DNA of 64,000 bases from Enteractinococcus helveticum (GTDB taxonomy: Bacteria > Actinomycetota > Actinomycetes > Actinomycetales > Micrococcaceae), in NCBI RefSeq assembly GCF_020742345.1, contig NZ_DYXC01000069.1, positions 1-64,000 of the forward strand, written 5' to 3'. Positions within the stretch are counted from its first letter, which is position 1, and each line of letters starts with the position of its first letter. The notes beneath the pieces were generated by a model. That model was given only the letters and a program-made list of their open reading frames with translations, searched no databases and was not told where the DNA came from. Positions 45,001 through 54,086 of the stretch are shown here, piece after piece. The position numbers and the translations under genes were made by a program.

Positions 45001-45636
45001 CTACTTGGCTACCTGCCAGAGCTTCGTGAGCGAAACGCCCATGCCTTCAAAGAGTTCGCGCACTGCTCGCAAGGACAGCCCCAGCACCGCATTCGGGTCG
45101 CCTTCGACCCGTTCGATCATGGTGGCACCATAACCCTCGAGGGTGAATCCACCTGCAACATAGAGGGGCTCACCGGTGGCTATATAATCCTCGATCACCG
45201 CATCACTTACCCTGGCAAATGACACGTTGGCGCTAACGACCTCTTCGGCAACCTCGCGTTTTTGTTGATCCTGAATCTCAATGACACAGTGACCACTGTG
45301 CAGGGTGCCCGTCTTGCCGCGCTGAGCTTGCCAGCGGACTCGAGCAACGTCGGGCTGCAGTGGTTTCCCATAGGGTTTACCTTCAAACTCGAAGACAGAA
45401 TCGGCGGCAATAATGTAGGTGGGACGAGTGATCTGGTGTTCTAGCAGGAGTAAATCTGCCACAGTGTGAGCTTTGGCAGTTGCAAGTGCCTGGGCTTGTT
45501 CTTGAGGTAAGGCAATGGTTGCGGCGAGTGCTTCCTCATCAATGTCGGCAGGACGTTGATGAAAGGACAGCCCGGCACGGCGCAAGATATGGGCCCGGGC
45601 GCTGGAAGCTGAACCCAGAATAATGTCAATGGTCAT
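45001..45636 (-). CDS. Maf-family nucleoside triphosphate pyrophosphatase
   Basis: A protein of 211 residues that in this family hydrolyses dTTP, UTP or modified nucleotides as a housecleaning enzyme. The N-terminal signature LGSASSARAHILRRAG, the DIDEEA segment, the YIIAADSVFEFEGKPYGKP loop and GYGATMIERVEGDPNAVLGL match Maf. It overlaps the DUF885 gene by four bases, and in many actinobacteria maf sits near the accessory carboxylase genes, as it does here. Confidence 0.88.
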   Translation of the reverse strand: MTIDIILGSASSARAHILRRAGLSFHQRPADIDEEALAATIALPQEQAQALATAKAHTVADLLLLEHQITRPTYIIAADSVFEFEGKPYGKPLQPDVARVRWQAQRGKTGTLHSGHCVIEIQDQQKREVAEEVVSANVSFARVSDAVIEDYIATGEPLYVAGGFTLEGYGATMIERVEGDPNAVLGLSLRAVRELFEGMGVSLTKLWQVAK

Positions 45637-47261
45637 CGCAGTGCTCTCTCTAAGGTGTCCAGGCCCATGGATCCCAACTGCAGGGCGCGGGTATGGAAAG
45701 TTTTCAGATCAAACCCCGGTGTCGGTTCGTGTGCGGCACGAATTTGTTGCCAGATCCGCTTGCCGACGGCATAGCTTGGTGCCTGTCCTGGCCAGCCGAG
45801 ATACCGAACAAACTCAAATGCCAAAACGCCAGGAGTCTCATTGAGATGTGCTTGTAAAAATGCAAAACCAGTCTCGGGATCCCACGTTTTGCCACCCCAT
45901 GATTGCGGTGACTTAAACCCACAGTGCACCCCGATGTCAAAAACTACTCGAGCAGCTCGCATTCGCTGGGCGTCCAACATACCTAAGTAGTCGCCAGGGT
46001 CATCAAGATAACCGAGTTCTTTCATGAGGTCTTCAGCATACAGCGCCCAGCCTTCGCCATGACCGGAGACCCATAACCAGTTGCGCCGCCACGAGTTGAG
46101 CTGGTCGGCATTGAGCATGGCGGTGGCGATCTGTAAGTGATGCCCGGGGACTCCTTCGTGAAAGACTGTAGTGGTCTGCTGCCAGGTGGTAAAGGAATCT
46201 TCGCCTTCCGGTACCGACCACCACATGCGCCCGGGGCGTGAAAAGTCTTCGGAAGGGCCCGTATAATAAATCCCGCCATCTTGGGTCGGGGCGATCATTG
46301 CTTCGACATAATCCATGGGAGCCGGGATGTGAAAATGTTGTTTCATGGCCGCAATGGTCGAATCCGAGAGGTCTTGCATCCATTCCCGCAGGGCCTCGAT
46401 ACCGTGCAGCTGACGAGCCGGGTCAGCAGAAAATACCTGGCGGGCTTGTGCAATGCTCAGTCCCGGTTGAACGCGGTCTGCAATGCGTTGCTGCTCGTCA
46501 ACAATACGGTCTAGTTCTGCAAGAGCCCAAGCATAGGTTTCAGCCAGATCAATTTTGGAACCTAGGAATTCCTGCGAGGCTAGCGCGTAGTAGTCCTGAC
46601 CCACAGCATCGTAGGGCCGTGCCTGACCGTGTAAGTCCTCTTTGAGGTAGGTCGCAAAATCTGCATACGCGGCAGCAGCTTGGCGGGCGCTACGATCAAC
46701 ATCGGTATACAAAGTGTGGGGCAGGTGAGAGGCCGAAGTGACCAAGTCTGTGAAAAAGTTTTCCGCTGCTGCCTGGGCTTGGACAATACAGGCTTCAACC
46801 TGGCGTTGAGCCGGTGGCAGACCATCTTCGACCGCCCTGTTGAGACGAGCTCGATAACCGCTCAGTGCCGAGTCGACCTTGGCTAACCGAGCTGCGATAT
46901 TGCGCCAGTCTTCAGAGGTTTCAGTGGGCATCAGATCGAACGTAGCCCGAATATCTTGCACCGGAGAGGCAATATTATTGAGCGGCACTACTCCGGTCGC
47001 ATATAACTGGCGGTCCACCGTCAGTCGTTCTACCAGGGCGTCCTGAGTGACGCGGTCCTGGTTTGACCGCGGTACGAGTTTGTCCAAACGTCGGAGCACA
47101 TCGGCTTGAAGCGCGTCCAATGCCGCTGCACCGTCGGGCGAATAGTCCGACAGTTTATCTGCGTAACCAGGTAGTCCAATTTCAGATGCGGTAACTGGAT
47201 ACAGCTCAGCCAGGTGTCGCGCGTAGTCCTCGGCCAGAGCATCAATAGAAGTTTCAGGCAT
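45633..47261 (-). CDS. DUF885 metallopeptidase-like protein
   Basis: A 542-residue protein of the DUF885 family, which resembles M32/gluzincin peptidases. The zinc motif HEGVPGHHL appears in TTVFHEGVPGHHLQIATAM, and a downstream EGWALYAEDLMKELGY segment supplies the third ligand. There is no signal peptide, so a cytoplasmic peptidase is likely. Substrate unknown. It is divergent from gluA. Confidence 0.85.
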   Translation of the reverse strand: MPETSIDALAEDYARHLAELYPVTASEIGLPGYADKLSDYSPDGAAALDALQADVLRRLDKLVPRSNQDRVTQDALVERLTVDRQLYATGVVPLNNIASPVQDIRATFDLMPTETSEDWRNIAARLAKVDSALSGYRARLNRAVEDGLPPAQRQVEACIVQAQAAAENFFTDLVTSASHLPHTLYTDVDRSARQAAAAYADFATYLKEDLHGQARPYDAVGQDYYALASQEFLGSKIDLAETYAWALAELDRIVDEQQRIADRVQPGLSIAQARQVFSADPARQLHGIEALREWMQDLSDSTIAAMKQHFHIPAPMDYVEAMIAPTQDGGIYYTGPSEDFSRPGRMWWSVPEGEDSFTTWQQTTTVFHEGVPGHHLQIATAMLNADQLNSWRRNWLWVSGHGEGWALYAEDLMKELGYLDDPGDYLGMLDAQRMRAARVVFDIGVHCGFKSPQSWGGKTWDPETGFAFLQAHLNETPGVLAFEFVRYLGWPGQAPSYAVGKRIWQQIRAAHEPTPGFDLKTFHTRALQLGSMGLDTLERALR

Positions 47262-47435
47262 AGTCTCATCCTATGGGGCAGTCCGGTCGGTTTGCCGGAT
47301 CGCACGGGCAGATTCACCCTGAACATTCTAAAACTGCCCCGTGGCAAAGACGGCCTGACCTGTTAGGATGTTATCCAAGTCACACCGGCGTGAGTTGCTA
47401 GCCCCTAGCATTCGGACGTTTTGTAGGAGCTCATC

Positions 47436-48197
47436 ATGACAACTGAGACCACCCCAACCCCGCTAGTTCGAATGTCTGGAGTCAATAAACATTTTGGCAG
47501 TTTTCAAGCGCTGTCGGATATCAACGTTGACATCCCCAAGGGCCAAGTTTGCATTGTGGTCGGCCCCTCAGGGTCCGGGAAATCTACCTTGTGCCGCACC
47601 ATCAACCGACTTGAAACTATTGACGACGACGGCGGATTCATCGAAATCGACGGTAAGCGACTGCCTGAAGAAGGCAAAGCCTTGGCTGCCCTGCGTGCCG
47701 ACGTCGGTATGGTATTTCAATCCTTCAACCTCTTCGCACACAAAAGCGTTCTAGAAAACGTTACCCTTGGCCCGACTAAAGTTCGCAGGTTGTCCAAAAA
47801 ACAGGCCGAAAAAGAAGCAATGGAATACCTAGAACGTGTGGGTGTTGGCGAACAAGCTCGAAAACTGCCAGCACAACTCTCCGGCGGTCAGCAACAACGT
47901 GTCGCGATCGCTCGAGCCCTTGCCATGAAACCCAAGGTTCTACTGTTTGACGAACCGACTTCAGCGCTCGACCCAGAAATGGTCCAAGAAGTCCTAGACG
48001 TCATGATTGACCTAGCTGCAGGTGGTATGACCATGGTCGTTGTCACCCACGAAATGGGCTTCGCACGCAAAGCCGGAGACCGCTTGCTCTTTATGTCCGA
48101 AGGGGCCGTCATCGAAGACACCACACCGGAGAAATTCTTCAAAGACCCAGAAACCAGCCGAGCCAAAGATTTCCTCTCAAAAATCTTGACCGAATAA
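47436..48197 (+). CDS. gluA: Glutamate/amino acid ABC transporter ATP-binding protein
   Basis: A 253-residue ATPase that powers uptake of a polar amino acid, by context glutamate. Walker A GPSGSGKST is at 43-51, followed by the Q-loop VFQSFNLF, the signature LSGGQQQRVAIARAL and the Walker B LLFDEPTSALDPEM. GTAGGAG lies upstream of the ATG. It is first in the operon with a binding protein and two permeases, the gluABCD order of corynebacteria and relatives. Confidence 0.93.
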   Translation: MTTETTPTPLVRMSGVNKHFGSFQALSDINVDIPKGQVCIVVGPSGSGKSTLCRTINRLETIDDDGGFIEIDGKRLPEEGKALAALRADVGMVFQSFNLFAHKSVLENVTLGPTKVRRLSKKQAEKEAMEYLERVGVGEQARKLPAQLSGGQQQRVAIARALAMKPKVLLFDEPTSALDPEMVQEVLDVMIDLAAGGMTMVVVTHEMGFARKAGDRLLFMSEGAVIEDTTPEKFFKDPETSRAKDFLSKILTE

Positions 48198-48239
48198 TAC
48201 TTCACTTCACTATTCATTACGCACTGAAAGGTACTCACC

Positions 48240-49106
48240 ATGAAGACACCTTGGATGAAGATTGCAGCATTAGGAGCAGCCGGTGTGCTGGTACTGTCCG
48301 CCTGTTCACCGGGCGCAACAGAGGATTCGGCAGAAGACGATGCCGCCGGCGGTGGCGGCGGTGAAACCGTCACCGTGGGCATCAAATATGATCAACCAGG
48401 CCTGGGATTCCGTGAAGGAAACAACCCGCCAACAGGTTTCGACGTTGATGTTGCCAAAGCTGTGCTTGCCGAGATGGGGTACGAAGAGAACCAGATTGAA
48501 TGGGTTGAATCACCAACCCCACAGCGTGAAAATATGCTGGAAAACGGTCAGGTCGACATGATCTTTGCCACCTACTCGATAACCGATGAACGCGATGAAC
48601 GAGTCGATTTTGCTGGCCCATACTTCATGGCCGGTCAAGACATCCTCGTGAGCGTTGACGAAAATGACATTACAAGCCCCGAGGACCTCAACGGTCGAAA
48701 CCTGTGTTCCGTCACCGGATCTACGCCAGCTCAAAACGTACGCGACATGTACGCAGATGAAGTAGAACTGGTCGAACAGGATGGGTACAGCGAATGCTTG
48801 ACGTTCTTACAATCCGGGCAAGTTGATGCGGTCACCACCGATGACATCATCCTGGCTGGTCTTGCGGCATCCGATGAATATGCCGGCCAGTTTAAAGTCG
48901 TCGGTAACCCCTTTACTGAAGAACCATATGGTGTGGGACTTCAGGAAGGCGACGTTGAAACCTGTGAACAAGTCAATGAAGCCATTCAGAAACTCCAAGA
49001 CGACGGCACCATTGATGAACTGTTGGCCGCCAATACTGAAGGCGTCGACTATGAAGCCAACGCCGAGCTCAATGACAACATTGAGCTCGTGACCTGTGGC
49101 GAATAA
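48240..49106 (+). CDS. gluB: Glutamate-binding lipoprotein of the ABC transporter
   Basis: A family-3 solute-binding protein of 288 residues. A signal peptide ends in the lipobox LSAC with lipidated Cys22, followed by an acidic and Gly-rich linker. The binding core begins VTVGIKYDQPGLGFRE and includes the MIFATYSITDERDERVDFAGPY segment typical of glutamate/glutamine-binding proteins. It is anchored outside the membrane and feeds GluCD. A strong hairpin follows it. Confidence 0.92.
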   Translation: MKTPWMKIAALGAAGVLVLSACSPGATEDSAEDDAAGGGGGETVTVGIKYDQPGLGFREGNNPPTGFDVDVAKAVLAEMGYEENQIEWVESPTPQRENMLENGQVDMIFATYSITDERDERVDFAGPYFMAGQDILVSVDENDITSPEDLNGRNLCSVTGSTPAQNVRDMYADEVELVEQDGYSECLTFLQSGQVDAVTTDDIILAGLAASDEYAGQFKVVGNPFTEEPYGVGLQEGDVETCEQVNEAIQKLQDDGTIDELLAANTEGVDYEANAELNDNIELVTCGE

Positions 49107-49137
49107 TTCAACGGGTTAGTCGTCACTTCCGTGCGGC

Positions 49138-49180
49138 GAGGATTCGGCACCTCGAGATCTTCCGACGGTGCCGAATCCTC
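49138..49180 (+). terminator. Intercistronic hairpin between gluB and gluC
   Basis: GAGGATTCGGCACC and GGTGCCGAATCCTC pair perfectly over 14 bases with a 15-base loop. It is placed to protect or partly terminate the gluAB message so that the binding protein is made in excess over the permeases. Confidence 0.65.
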
Positions 49181-49221
49181 ATCAGCACTCCTCACTAGCT
49201 CACTCCATTAGGCAGGCGACT

Positions 49222-49896
49222 ATGGAAGATATTCTCTTTCTTTTTGAGCAATATCCAATTTGGGAGGGGTTCTGGACCAACATTAGACTGGCGTTTTGGT
49301 CCGCTCTCTTTGCCTTCACACTCGGCGTCATCCTCGCGCTGTTTCGTATCTCCCCGGTGCGCTCCATGAGTTGGCTCAGCGCGACTTTCATCAACCTGGT
49401 ACGCAACGTCCCGCTGACGGTACTCGTTGTGATGGGCGTCCTGGTGTTCTGGGGCCAGCTGCATATGACATTGCATTCCGACTTCGATACGAACTTTTTC
49501 ATGTTGGCAACAATCGCATTGTCGATCTACCATGCACCATTTTTTGCTGAAGCCATCCGTTCTGGGGTCAATACGGTTCCGCTTGGTCAAGCTGAAGCGG
49601 CACGCTCTATCGGCCTAGGGTTCTTTGCCGCAGCGCGGCTGATCATCATTCCACAAGCCCTACGAGGGGCGATCACCCCGATAGGCAATACTCTGATCGC
49701 CTTAATCAAAAACACAACGGTAGCTGCTGCCGCCTCGGTCATGGAAGCCTCAGGTGTGATGCGCACGATGATTGAATTCAACCCGAACATCATGGTGGCC
49801 ATCTTTATGATCATTGCCATCGGGTTCAGCCTGATTGTTATTCCAGTTGGTCTGCTCACCACCTGGTTATCAGAGAAATTGGCGGTGACCCGATGA
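49222..49896 (+). CDS. gluC: Glutamate ABC transporter permease
   Basis: From ATG at 49222 it has 224 residues and five membrane helices of the HisMQ type. The EAA loop that docks the ATPase reads EAIRSGVNTVPLGQAEAARSIGLG. The first helices follow WEGFWTNIRLAFWSALFAF. It overlaps gluD by four bases, and together they form the membrane channel. Confidence 0.92.
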   Translation: MEDILFLFEQYPIWEGFWTNIRLAFWSALFAFTLGVILALFRISPVRSMSWLSATFINLVRNVPLTVLVVMGVLVFWGQLHMTLHSDFDTNFFMLATIALSIYHAPFFAEAIRSGVNTVPLGQAEAARSIGLGFFAAARLIIIPQALRGAITPIGNTLIALIKNTTVAAAASVMEASGVMRTMIEFNPNIMVAIFMIIAIGFSLIVIPVGLLTTWLSEKLAVTR

Positions 49897-50828
49897 GTAA
49901 CCAATACGTCCTCTTTGACGCACCAGGTCCGCGTTCGCGACGCATCATTACCGTATTAAACATCCTCGTTGCACTCATAGCTATCGGGGTGTTGACCTGG
50001 CTATATTTCGCACTTGCAGCCCAAGGACAGATGCAACCTCACCTATGGTGGAATGCAATTAACCTCAATGCTTGGTCCAACTATCTGCTCCCAGGGCTTA
50101 TATTTACCCTGCAGGCCGCTGCCATCGCCGTGGTGACCTCGGTGATTTTCGGGCTGTTTTTCGGCTTCTTACGATTAGCACCGATCCGGGTCCTACGCTG
50201 GATCTCTATGGTCATCGTGGAATTCTTCCGGGCGGTACCCGTGCTAGTGCTGATGGTATTCCTGCACTTCTTTATTTCCCAGTACCTCTCGACCGTTGTT
50301 GACCCACGGAACTCGGCATACTATGCGGTGATTATTGCTCTGACACTATATAACGGAGCAGTCATTGCTGAACTTGTCAGATCCGGTGTCCGATCGTTGC
50401 CAGCAGGTCAACGTGAAGCAGCCTTAGCAGTTGGAATGACCACGACGAAATCCCTGCGTTTTGTCGAAGTGCCACAAGCACTCGTTGCGATGCTGCCATC
50501 GTTGGTCTCACAGTTTGTGATTATTCTGAAAGACTCTGCGCTGGGCTATATCATCGGTTTTGCTGAACTGTTGCGCTACTCGCGACAACTCGGAGCCGGC
50601 TACGGCAATATTATGCAGGCATTGGTGGTTGCGGCCATCATCTTTATCGTCATCAACTCAATCTTGGTGTGGGTGGCACAAATACTGTCACGTCGACTCA
50701 GCTCGCGAACCTCTGGTGTTACCGAGGTTGGCATCCCCGGAGTTGCTCCAATTGCCGGCGACACGGCCGAAGAAGAATTCACGGAGACGCGCGCCCAAGC
50801 GGTTATTCAACAAGACACCCCAAAATAG
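49893..50828 (+). CDS. gluD: Glutamate ABC transporter permease
   Basis: The second permease, 311 residues, with an extra N-terminal helix (about 22-45) before the core LPGLIFTLQAAAIAVVTSVI. Its EAA loop is ELVRSGVRSLPAGQREAALAVGM. The hydrophilic C-terminal tail of about 45 residues (from SRRLSSRTSG) is typical of GluD. It ends the operon ahead of a terminator. Confidence 0.92.
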   Translation: MSNQYVLFDAPGPRSRRIITVLNILVALIAIGVLTWLYFALAAQGQMQPHLWWNAINLNAWSNYLLPGLIFTLQAAAIAVVTSVIFGLFFGFLRLAPIRVLRWISMVIVEFFRAVPVLVLMVFLHFFISQYLSTVVDPRNSAYYAVIIALTLYNGAVIAELVRSGVRSLPAGQREAALAVGMTTTKSLRFVEVPQALVAMLPSLVSQFVIILKDSALGYIIGFAELLRYSRQLGAGYGNIMQALVVAAIIFIVINSILVWVAQILSRRLSSRTSGVTEVGIPGVAPIAGDTAEEEFTETRAQAVIQQDTPK

Positions 50829-50834
50829 GCAGAC

Positions 50835-50886
50835 AGTACGGCCTCATGCCCACACAATCCAACTGCTTTGGACTTGAGGCCGTATT
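50835..50886. terminator. Terminator after gluD
   Basis: TACGGCCTCA and TGAGGCCGTA pair perfectly, extended by a G-U and an A-T, with a loop of about 28 bases. It follows gluD and faces the end of the carboxylase epsilon gene, so it may serve both. Confidence 0.65.
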
Positions 50887-50897
50887 CTCTAGAAGTT

Positions 50898-51101
50898 TTA
50901 GTAGCCTCGGGGTGGCGTGTGCCAACCGGGAGCCGAATTCCACGTGGACATGACACGGTTCCGTGTTGAATAATCCACGGGAGGTTCAGGTGGCGGTAAC
51001 TCCACAAGCTGCGTGTTGATCACGGTCAGCAATGCTGCTGTTTCTTCTTCTGACAGGACTGTGCCGTGGACTTTTATGCCGGTTGATTCAGGTTGTGTCA
51101 T
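50898..51101 (-). CDS. Acyl-CoA carboxylase epsilon subunit
   Basis: A 67-residue protein with the actinobacterial carboxylase epsilon features: a conserved start IKVHGTVLSEEETAALLTVI, a Pro-rich middle (LPPPEPPVDY) and a C-terminal W...PGWHTPPRG motif. Epsilon stabilises the alpha-beta complex of acetyl/propionyl-CoA carboxylases. It overlaps the end of the beta gene by four bases, which supports the assignment. Confidence 0.88.
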   Translation of the reverse strand: MTQPESTGIKVHGTVLSEEETAALLTVINTQLVELPPPEPPVDYSTRNRVMSTWNSAPGWHTPPRGY

Positions 51102-52717
51102 AGTGGGATATTTCCGTGTTTACGAGCAGGACGGGACTCACGTTTAGCTACCGTGGCGCGCAGCGCACGTACCACCTGGGCGCGAGTTTCCGATGGTGCG
51201 ATGACCGCATCAATATAACCTGAATCAGCAGCTTCATAGGGATTCAGTAAAGCAGCTTCGTAGTCTTCAATAAGTTCGGTGCGACGTGCTTCCACGTCAC
51301 CACCGGCTTCCTCGACCGCGGCCAGGTCACGGCGGTACAAGATATTGACTGCGCCCTGGGCCCCCATGACACCGATCTGGGCTGTCGGCCAGGCTAGATT
51401 GAGGTCAGCCCCGAGCTTCTTGGAACCCATCACAATGTAGGCGCCACCGAAGGCTTTGCGAGTGATCACGGTAATTTTCGGGACGGTGGCTTCGGCATAG
51501 GCATAGATGAGTTTTGCACCGCGGCGAATTATGCCCGAGTGTTCTTGATCCACTCCGGGCAGGAATCCAGGGACATCGACGAGCGTGATAATTGGGATAT
51601 TGAACGCATCACAGAACCGCACGAAGCGGGCAGCTTTTTCTGAAGCTGCGATATCCAAGGTGCCAGCCAGCTGTGAAGGTTGGTTGGCTACAACGCCCAC
51701 GGTGCGACCTTCGATCCGGCCCAAACCTACAATGACATTCGGGGCATAGCGTTCCTGGATTTGCAGTAGCGCGCCGTCATCAACGATTGTGGCGATGACT
51801 TGCAGCATGTCATAAGGCTGGTTTGCAGAGTCCGGAATGATGGTGTCTAATGCGAGGTCTTCAACATTGGTTTCCAGGTCCTGCTGGTAAGCGGAATCTT
51901 GGGTGACAAAGTTGTGTGCTGGCAGATAATCCAACAGTTCAGATACCCAGCTAAACGCATCTTGCTCATCGGTTGCCATATATGCGGCGGTGCCGGAGGT
52001 TTCGTTATGTTGACGTGCCCCGCCGAGGGTTTCCATATCGACGGCTTCACCGGTGACCGATTTGATAACATCCGGTCCGGTGATGAACATGTGCGAGGTC
52101 TGGTCAACCATGACCACAAAGTCAGTCAGGGCAGGGGAGTAGGCGGCGCCTCCGGCGGCCGGGCCCATGATGATTGAAATCTGTGGCACGACACCCGAGG
52201 CCATCACGTTGTTGCGGAAAATATCGGCAAACATCGCCAGAGAATCGACGCCTTCTTGAATGCGTGCCCCGCCGCCATCATTGATAGCAATGATCGGAAA
52301 ACCGTTGGAGGCAGCAAATTCCTGGGTCTTGACGATTTTTTCGCCGTTGACCTTCGACAGAGAGCCCCCAAAAACCGTAAAGTCCTGGGCATAGACTGCG
52401 ACGTTGCGACCGTCGATGGTTCCATAGCCGGCGATGACACCATCACCTTCTGGGTGCCGGGCGTCCATGCCGAAGGCAGTCGTACGGTGGGTTCGTAGCT
52501 GGTCAAATTCTACAAAGGATCCTTCATCGAGTAGCGCGTGAATGCGCTCTCGAGCGGTTTGTTTTCCCCTGGCATGTTGGCGATCGACAGGTCCTTGTCC
52601 GGTCGGTAGCAGGGCTGCTTCGCGGCGGTGGAAAAAGTCTTCAAGTTTGCCAGCCGTAGTGGTGATATCTGGGGTGGTAACGCCCAGCTCCTCACCAGTC
52701 TTGTCGGGGTTGGTCAA
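51098..52717 (-). CDS. Acyl-CoA carboxylase beta chain (carboxyltransferase)
   Basis: The carboxyltransferase of 539 residues that moves CO2 from biotin to acetyl- or propionyl-CoA. The TTG at 52717 follows GGAGG with ideal spacing; a longer frame to 52816 overlaps birA and is rejected. Oxyanion-hole glycines are seen in AINDGGGARIQEGV and MGPAAGGAAYSPALTDF, and AFGGAYIVMGSK lies in the C-terminal half. It matches the AccD5/PccB group. It is divergent from birA, whose product biotinylates the partner alpha chain. Confidence 0.93.
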   Translation of the reverse strand: MTNPDKTGEELGVTTPDITTTAGKLEDFFHRREAALLPTGQGPVDRQHARGKQTARERIHALLDEGSFVEFDQLRTHRTTAFGMDARHPEGDGVIAGYGTIDGRNVAVYAQDFTVFGGSLSKVNGEKIVKTQEFAASNGFPIIAINDGGGARIQEGVDSLAMFADIFRNNVMASGVVPQISIIMGPAAGGAAYSPALTDFVVMVDQTSHMFITGPDVIKSVTGEAVDMETLGGARQHNETSGTAAYMATDEQDAFSWVSELLDYLPAHNFVTQDSAYQQDLETNVEDLALDTIIPDSANQPYDMLQVIATIVDDGALLQIQERYAPNVIVGLGRIEGRTVGVVANQPSQLAGTLDIAASEKAARFVRFCDAFNIPIITLVDVPGFLPGVDQEHSGIIRRGAKLIYAYAEATVPKITVITRKAFGGAYIVMGSKKLGADLNLAWPTAQIGVMGAQGAVNILYRRDLAAVEEAGGDVEARRTELIEDYEAALLNPYEAADSGYIDAVIAPSETRAQVVRALRATVAKRESRPARKHGNIPL

Positions 52718-52790
52718 CGGTCCTCCAAGGTAGAGTATGGCCTGTATCCTGGATAATACTACCGGTTGTTTTAAATGAAGGTTGTAGCAC

Positions 52791-53522
52791 GTGGCCCAAC
52801 AAGAACCTCGGCGCATTGCCCCGGGCGTGTATTGGATTGATCAGACCCCCTCAACACAAGATCTTGCTACAGGCACAGAACGTGTTCGCAAACACGGGGA
52901 CGTGATCGCCACTGACAACCAGACCGCAGGCCGCGGGCGACTGGACCGCACCTGGGACACCCCACCGGGTACTGCGGCAGCCATGTCCATTGTGTTGCGC
53001 CCAAAGGTTGACCCCCAGCTGATGAGCACAATGACACTGGTAGCCGCTGATGCGCTGGTGTCCTGGTTCCGTGAGCTGCATGTTCCCGCGGCAGTCAAAT
53101 GGCCAAACGACGTCTTAGATGCTGACGGCCGAAAATTGTGTGGGATTCTAGCCCAGTGGCTACCTGAGACACAGGCTGTTGTCATTGGGATTGGCACCAA
53201 TCTACGCTTTAGCGATGGATCTGGTCATGAAAGAGCTGCTGCACTGGCAGACTACGGTGTAGAAATTTCAGCCCAAGATTTCGTAATAGAAGCTCGCCAT
53301 CGGCTGATGGATGCGGTGGAGCGCTTTATCGCCAAGCCCGATGTGAAACCACTGGAAACAACCATGAGTACGATTGGTCAACGGGTCAAAGCGATCCTGC
53401 CAGATGGTAAAAATATTATCGGAACCGCCATGGGGTTGGGGCCGACCGGTAGCCTATTAATAGCAGGCGAAACACTGCAAGAGATCTTCGCTGCAGATAT
53501 TGTACATTTGCGGCCGGCGTGA
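52791..53522 (+). CDS. birA: Biotin-[acetyl-CoA-carboxylase] ligase (class I, no DNA-binding domain)
   Basis: BirA activates biotin with ATP and attaches it to Lys576 of the carboxylase alpha chain. In 243 residues it shows the biotinyl-AMP loop QTAGRGRLDRTW at 45-55 and the catalytic VKWPNDVL with Lys103. There is no N-terminal winged helix, so unlike E. coli BirA it cannot repress bio genes. The start is GTG at 52791. It is divergent from the beta chain across 73 bases. Confidence 0.93.
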   Translation: MAQQEPRRIAPGVYWIDQTPSTQDLATGTERVRKHGDVIATDNQTAGRGRLDRTWDTPPGTAAAMSIVLRPKVDPQLMSTMTLVAADALVSWFRELHVPAAVKWPNDVLDADGRKLCGILAQWLPETQAVVIGIGTNLRFSDGSGHERAAALADYGVEISAQDFVIEARHRLMDAVERFIAKPDVKPLETTMSTIGQRVKAILPDGKNIIGTAMGLGPTGSLLIAGETLQEIFAADIVHLRPA

Positions 53523-53549
53523 AACGGTTCGACGAGACCAAGGAGGGGT

Positions 53550-54086
53550 ATGCGATCACACTACGTGACCGGTGAACACCTGCTGGTGCGTACCCGTGCG
53601 CATCCGTCGGTGTTAATTCGTCCTGCCTGGACATTTATTTTATGGGCCGGTATTGCGGGATTCTTATCAGGGGTCATGGCCAGTTACGCGCTGCCAGAAT
53701 TTTTACGCACCGCAGCCCCGACCTTGACTGCCATCGGGCTAGGGATTATCGCCGTCGGAATCTTTCTAACCGTTGTGCGACCCTTGTGGCAATGGCTGGT
53801 ATCTCGATACGAAATCACTACCCACCGGGTTGCTCACAAATTGGGAGCTATCGCCGTTAAACGTCACTGGGTGGCGTTACATTCTTTGGTGTCACTGACC
53901 ATTCATCAGAAGCGACGCCAGCGGCGGCGTGGTTCCGGGGACCTGCACCTGATGAACTCTCGAGGACAAACTTGGATATTGCATGATGTCCCAGAGATTG
54001 CAGAATTTCAGACCCTGGTAGATGTGGAACGATTTGGTTCCCATGGCCGCTACAACAGCGGTTCGCTCAGTGAAAGTAGGGGCTAG
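53550..54086 (+). CDS. Bacterial PH-domain (YdbS-like) membrane protein
   Basis: A 178-residue protein with two adjacent membrane helices near 28-48 and 58-82, followed by a PH-like beta domain (SRYEITTHRVAHKLGAIAVKR, then the WVALHSLVSL strand). The family is common in actinobacteria and has no settled function. The AAGGAGGGGT before the ATG is a strong binding site. Its stop overlaps the start of the cyclase gene. Confidence 0.8.
   Translation: MRSHYVTGEHLLVRTRAHPSVLIRPAWTFILWAGIAGFLSGVMASYALPEFLRTAAPTLTAIGLGIIAVGIFLTVVRPLWQWLVSRYEITTHRVAHKLGAIAVKRHWVALHSLVSLTIHQKRRQRRRGSGDLHLMNSRGQTWILHDVPEIAEFQTLVDVERFGSHGRYNSGSLSESRG

Noticed and set aside
52718..52816. N-terminal extension of the carboxylase beta chain
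   Set aside because: It overlaps the start of birA; the TTG at 52717 has a perfect ribosome binding site.
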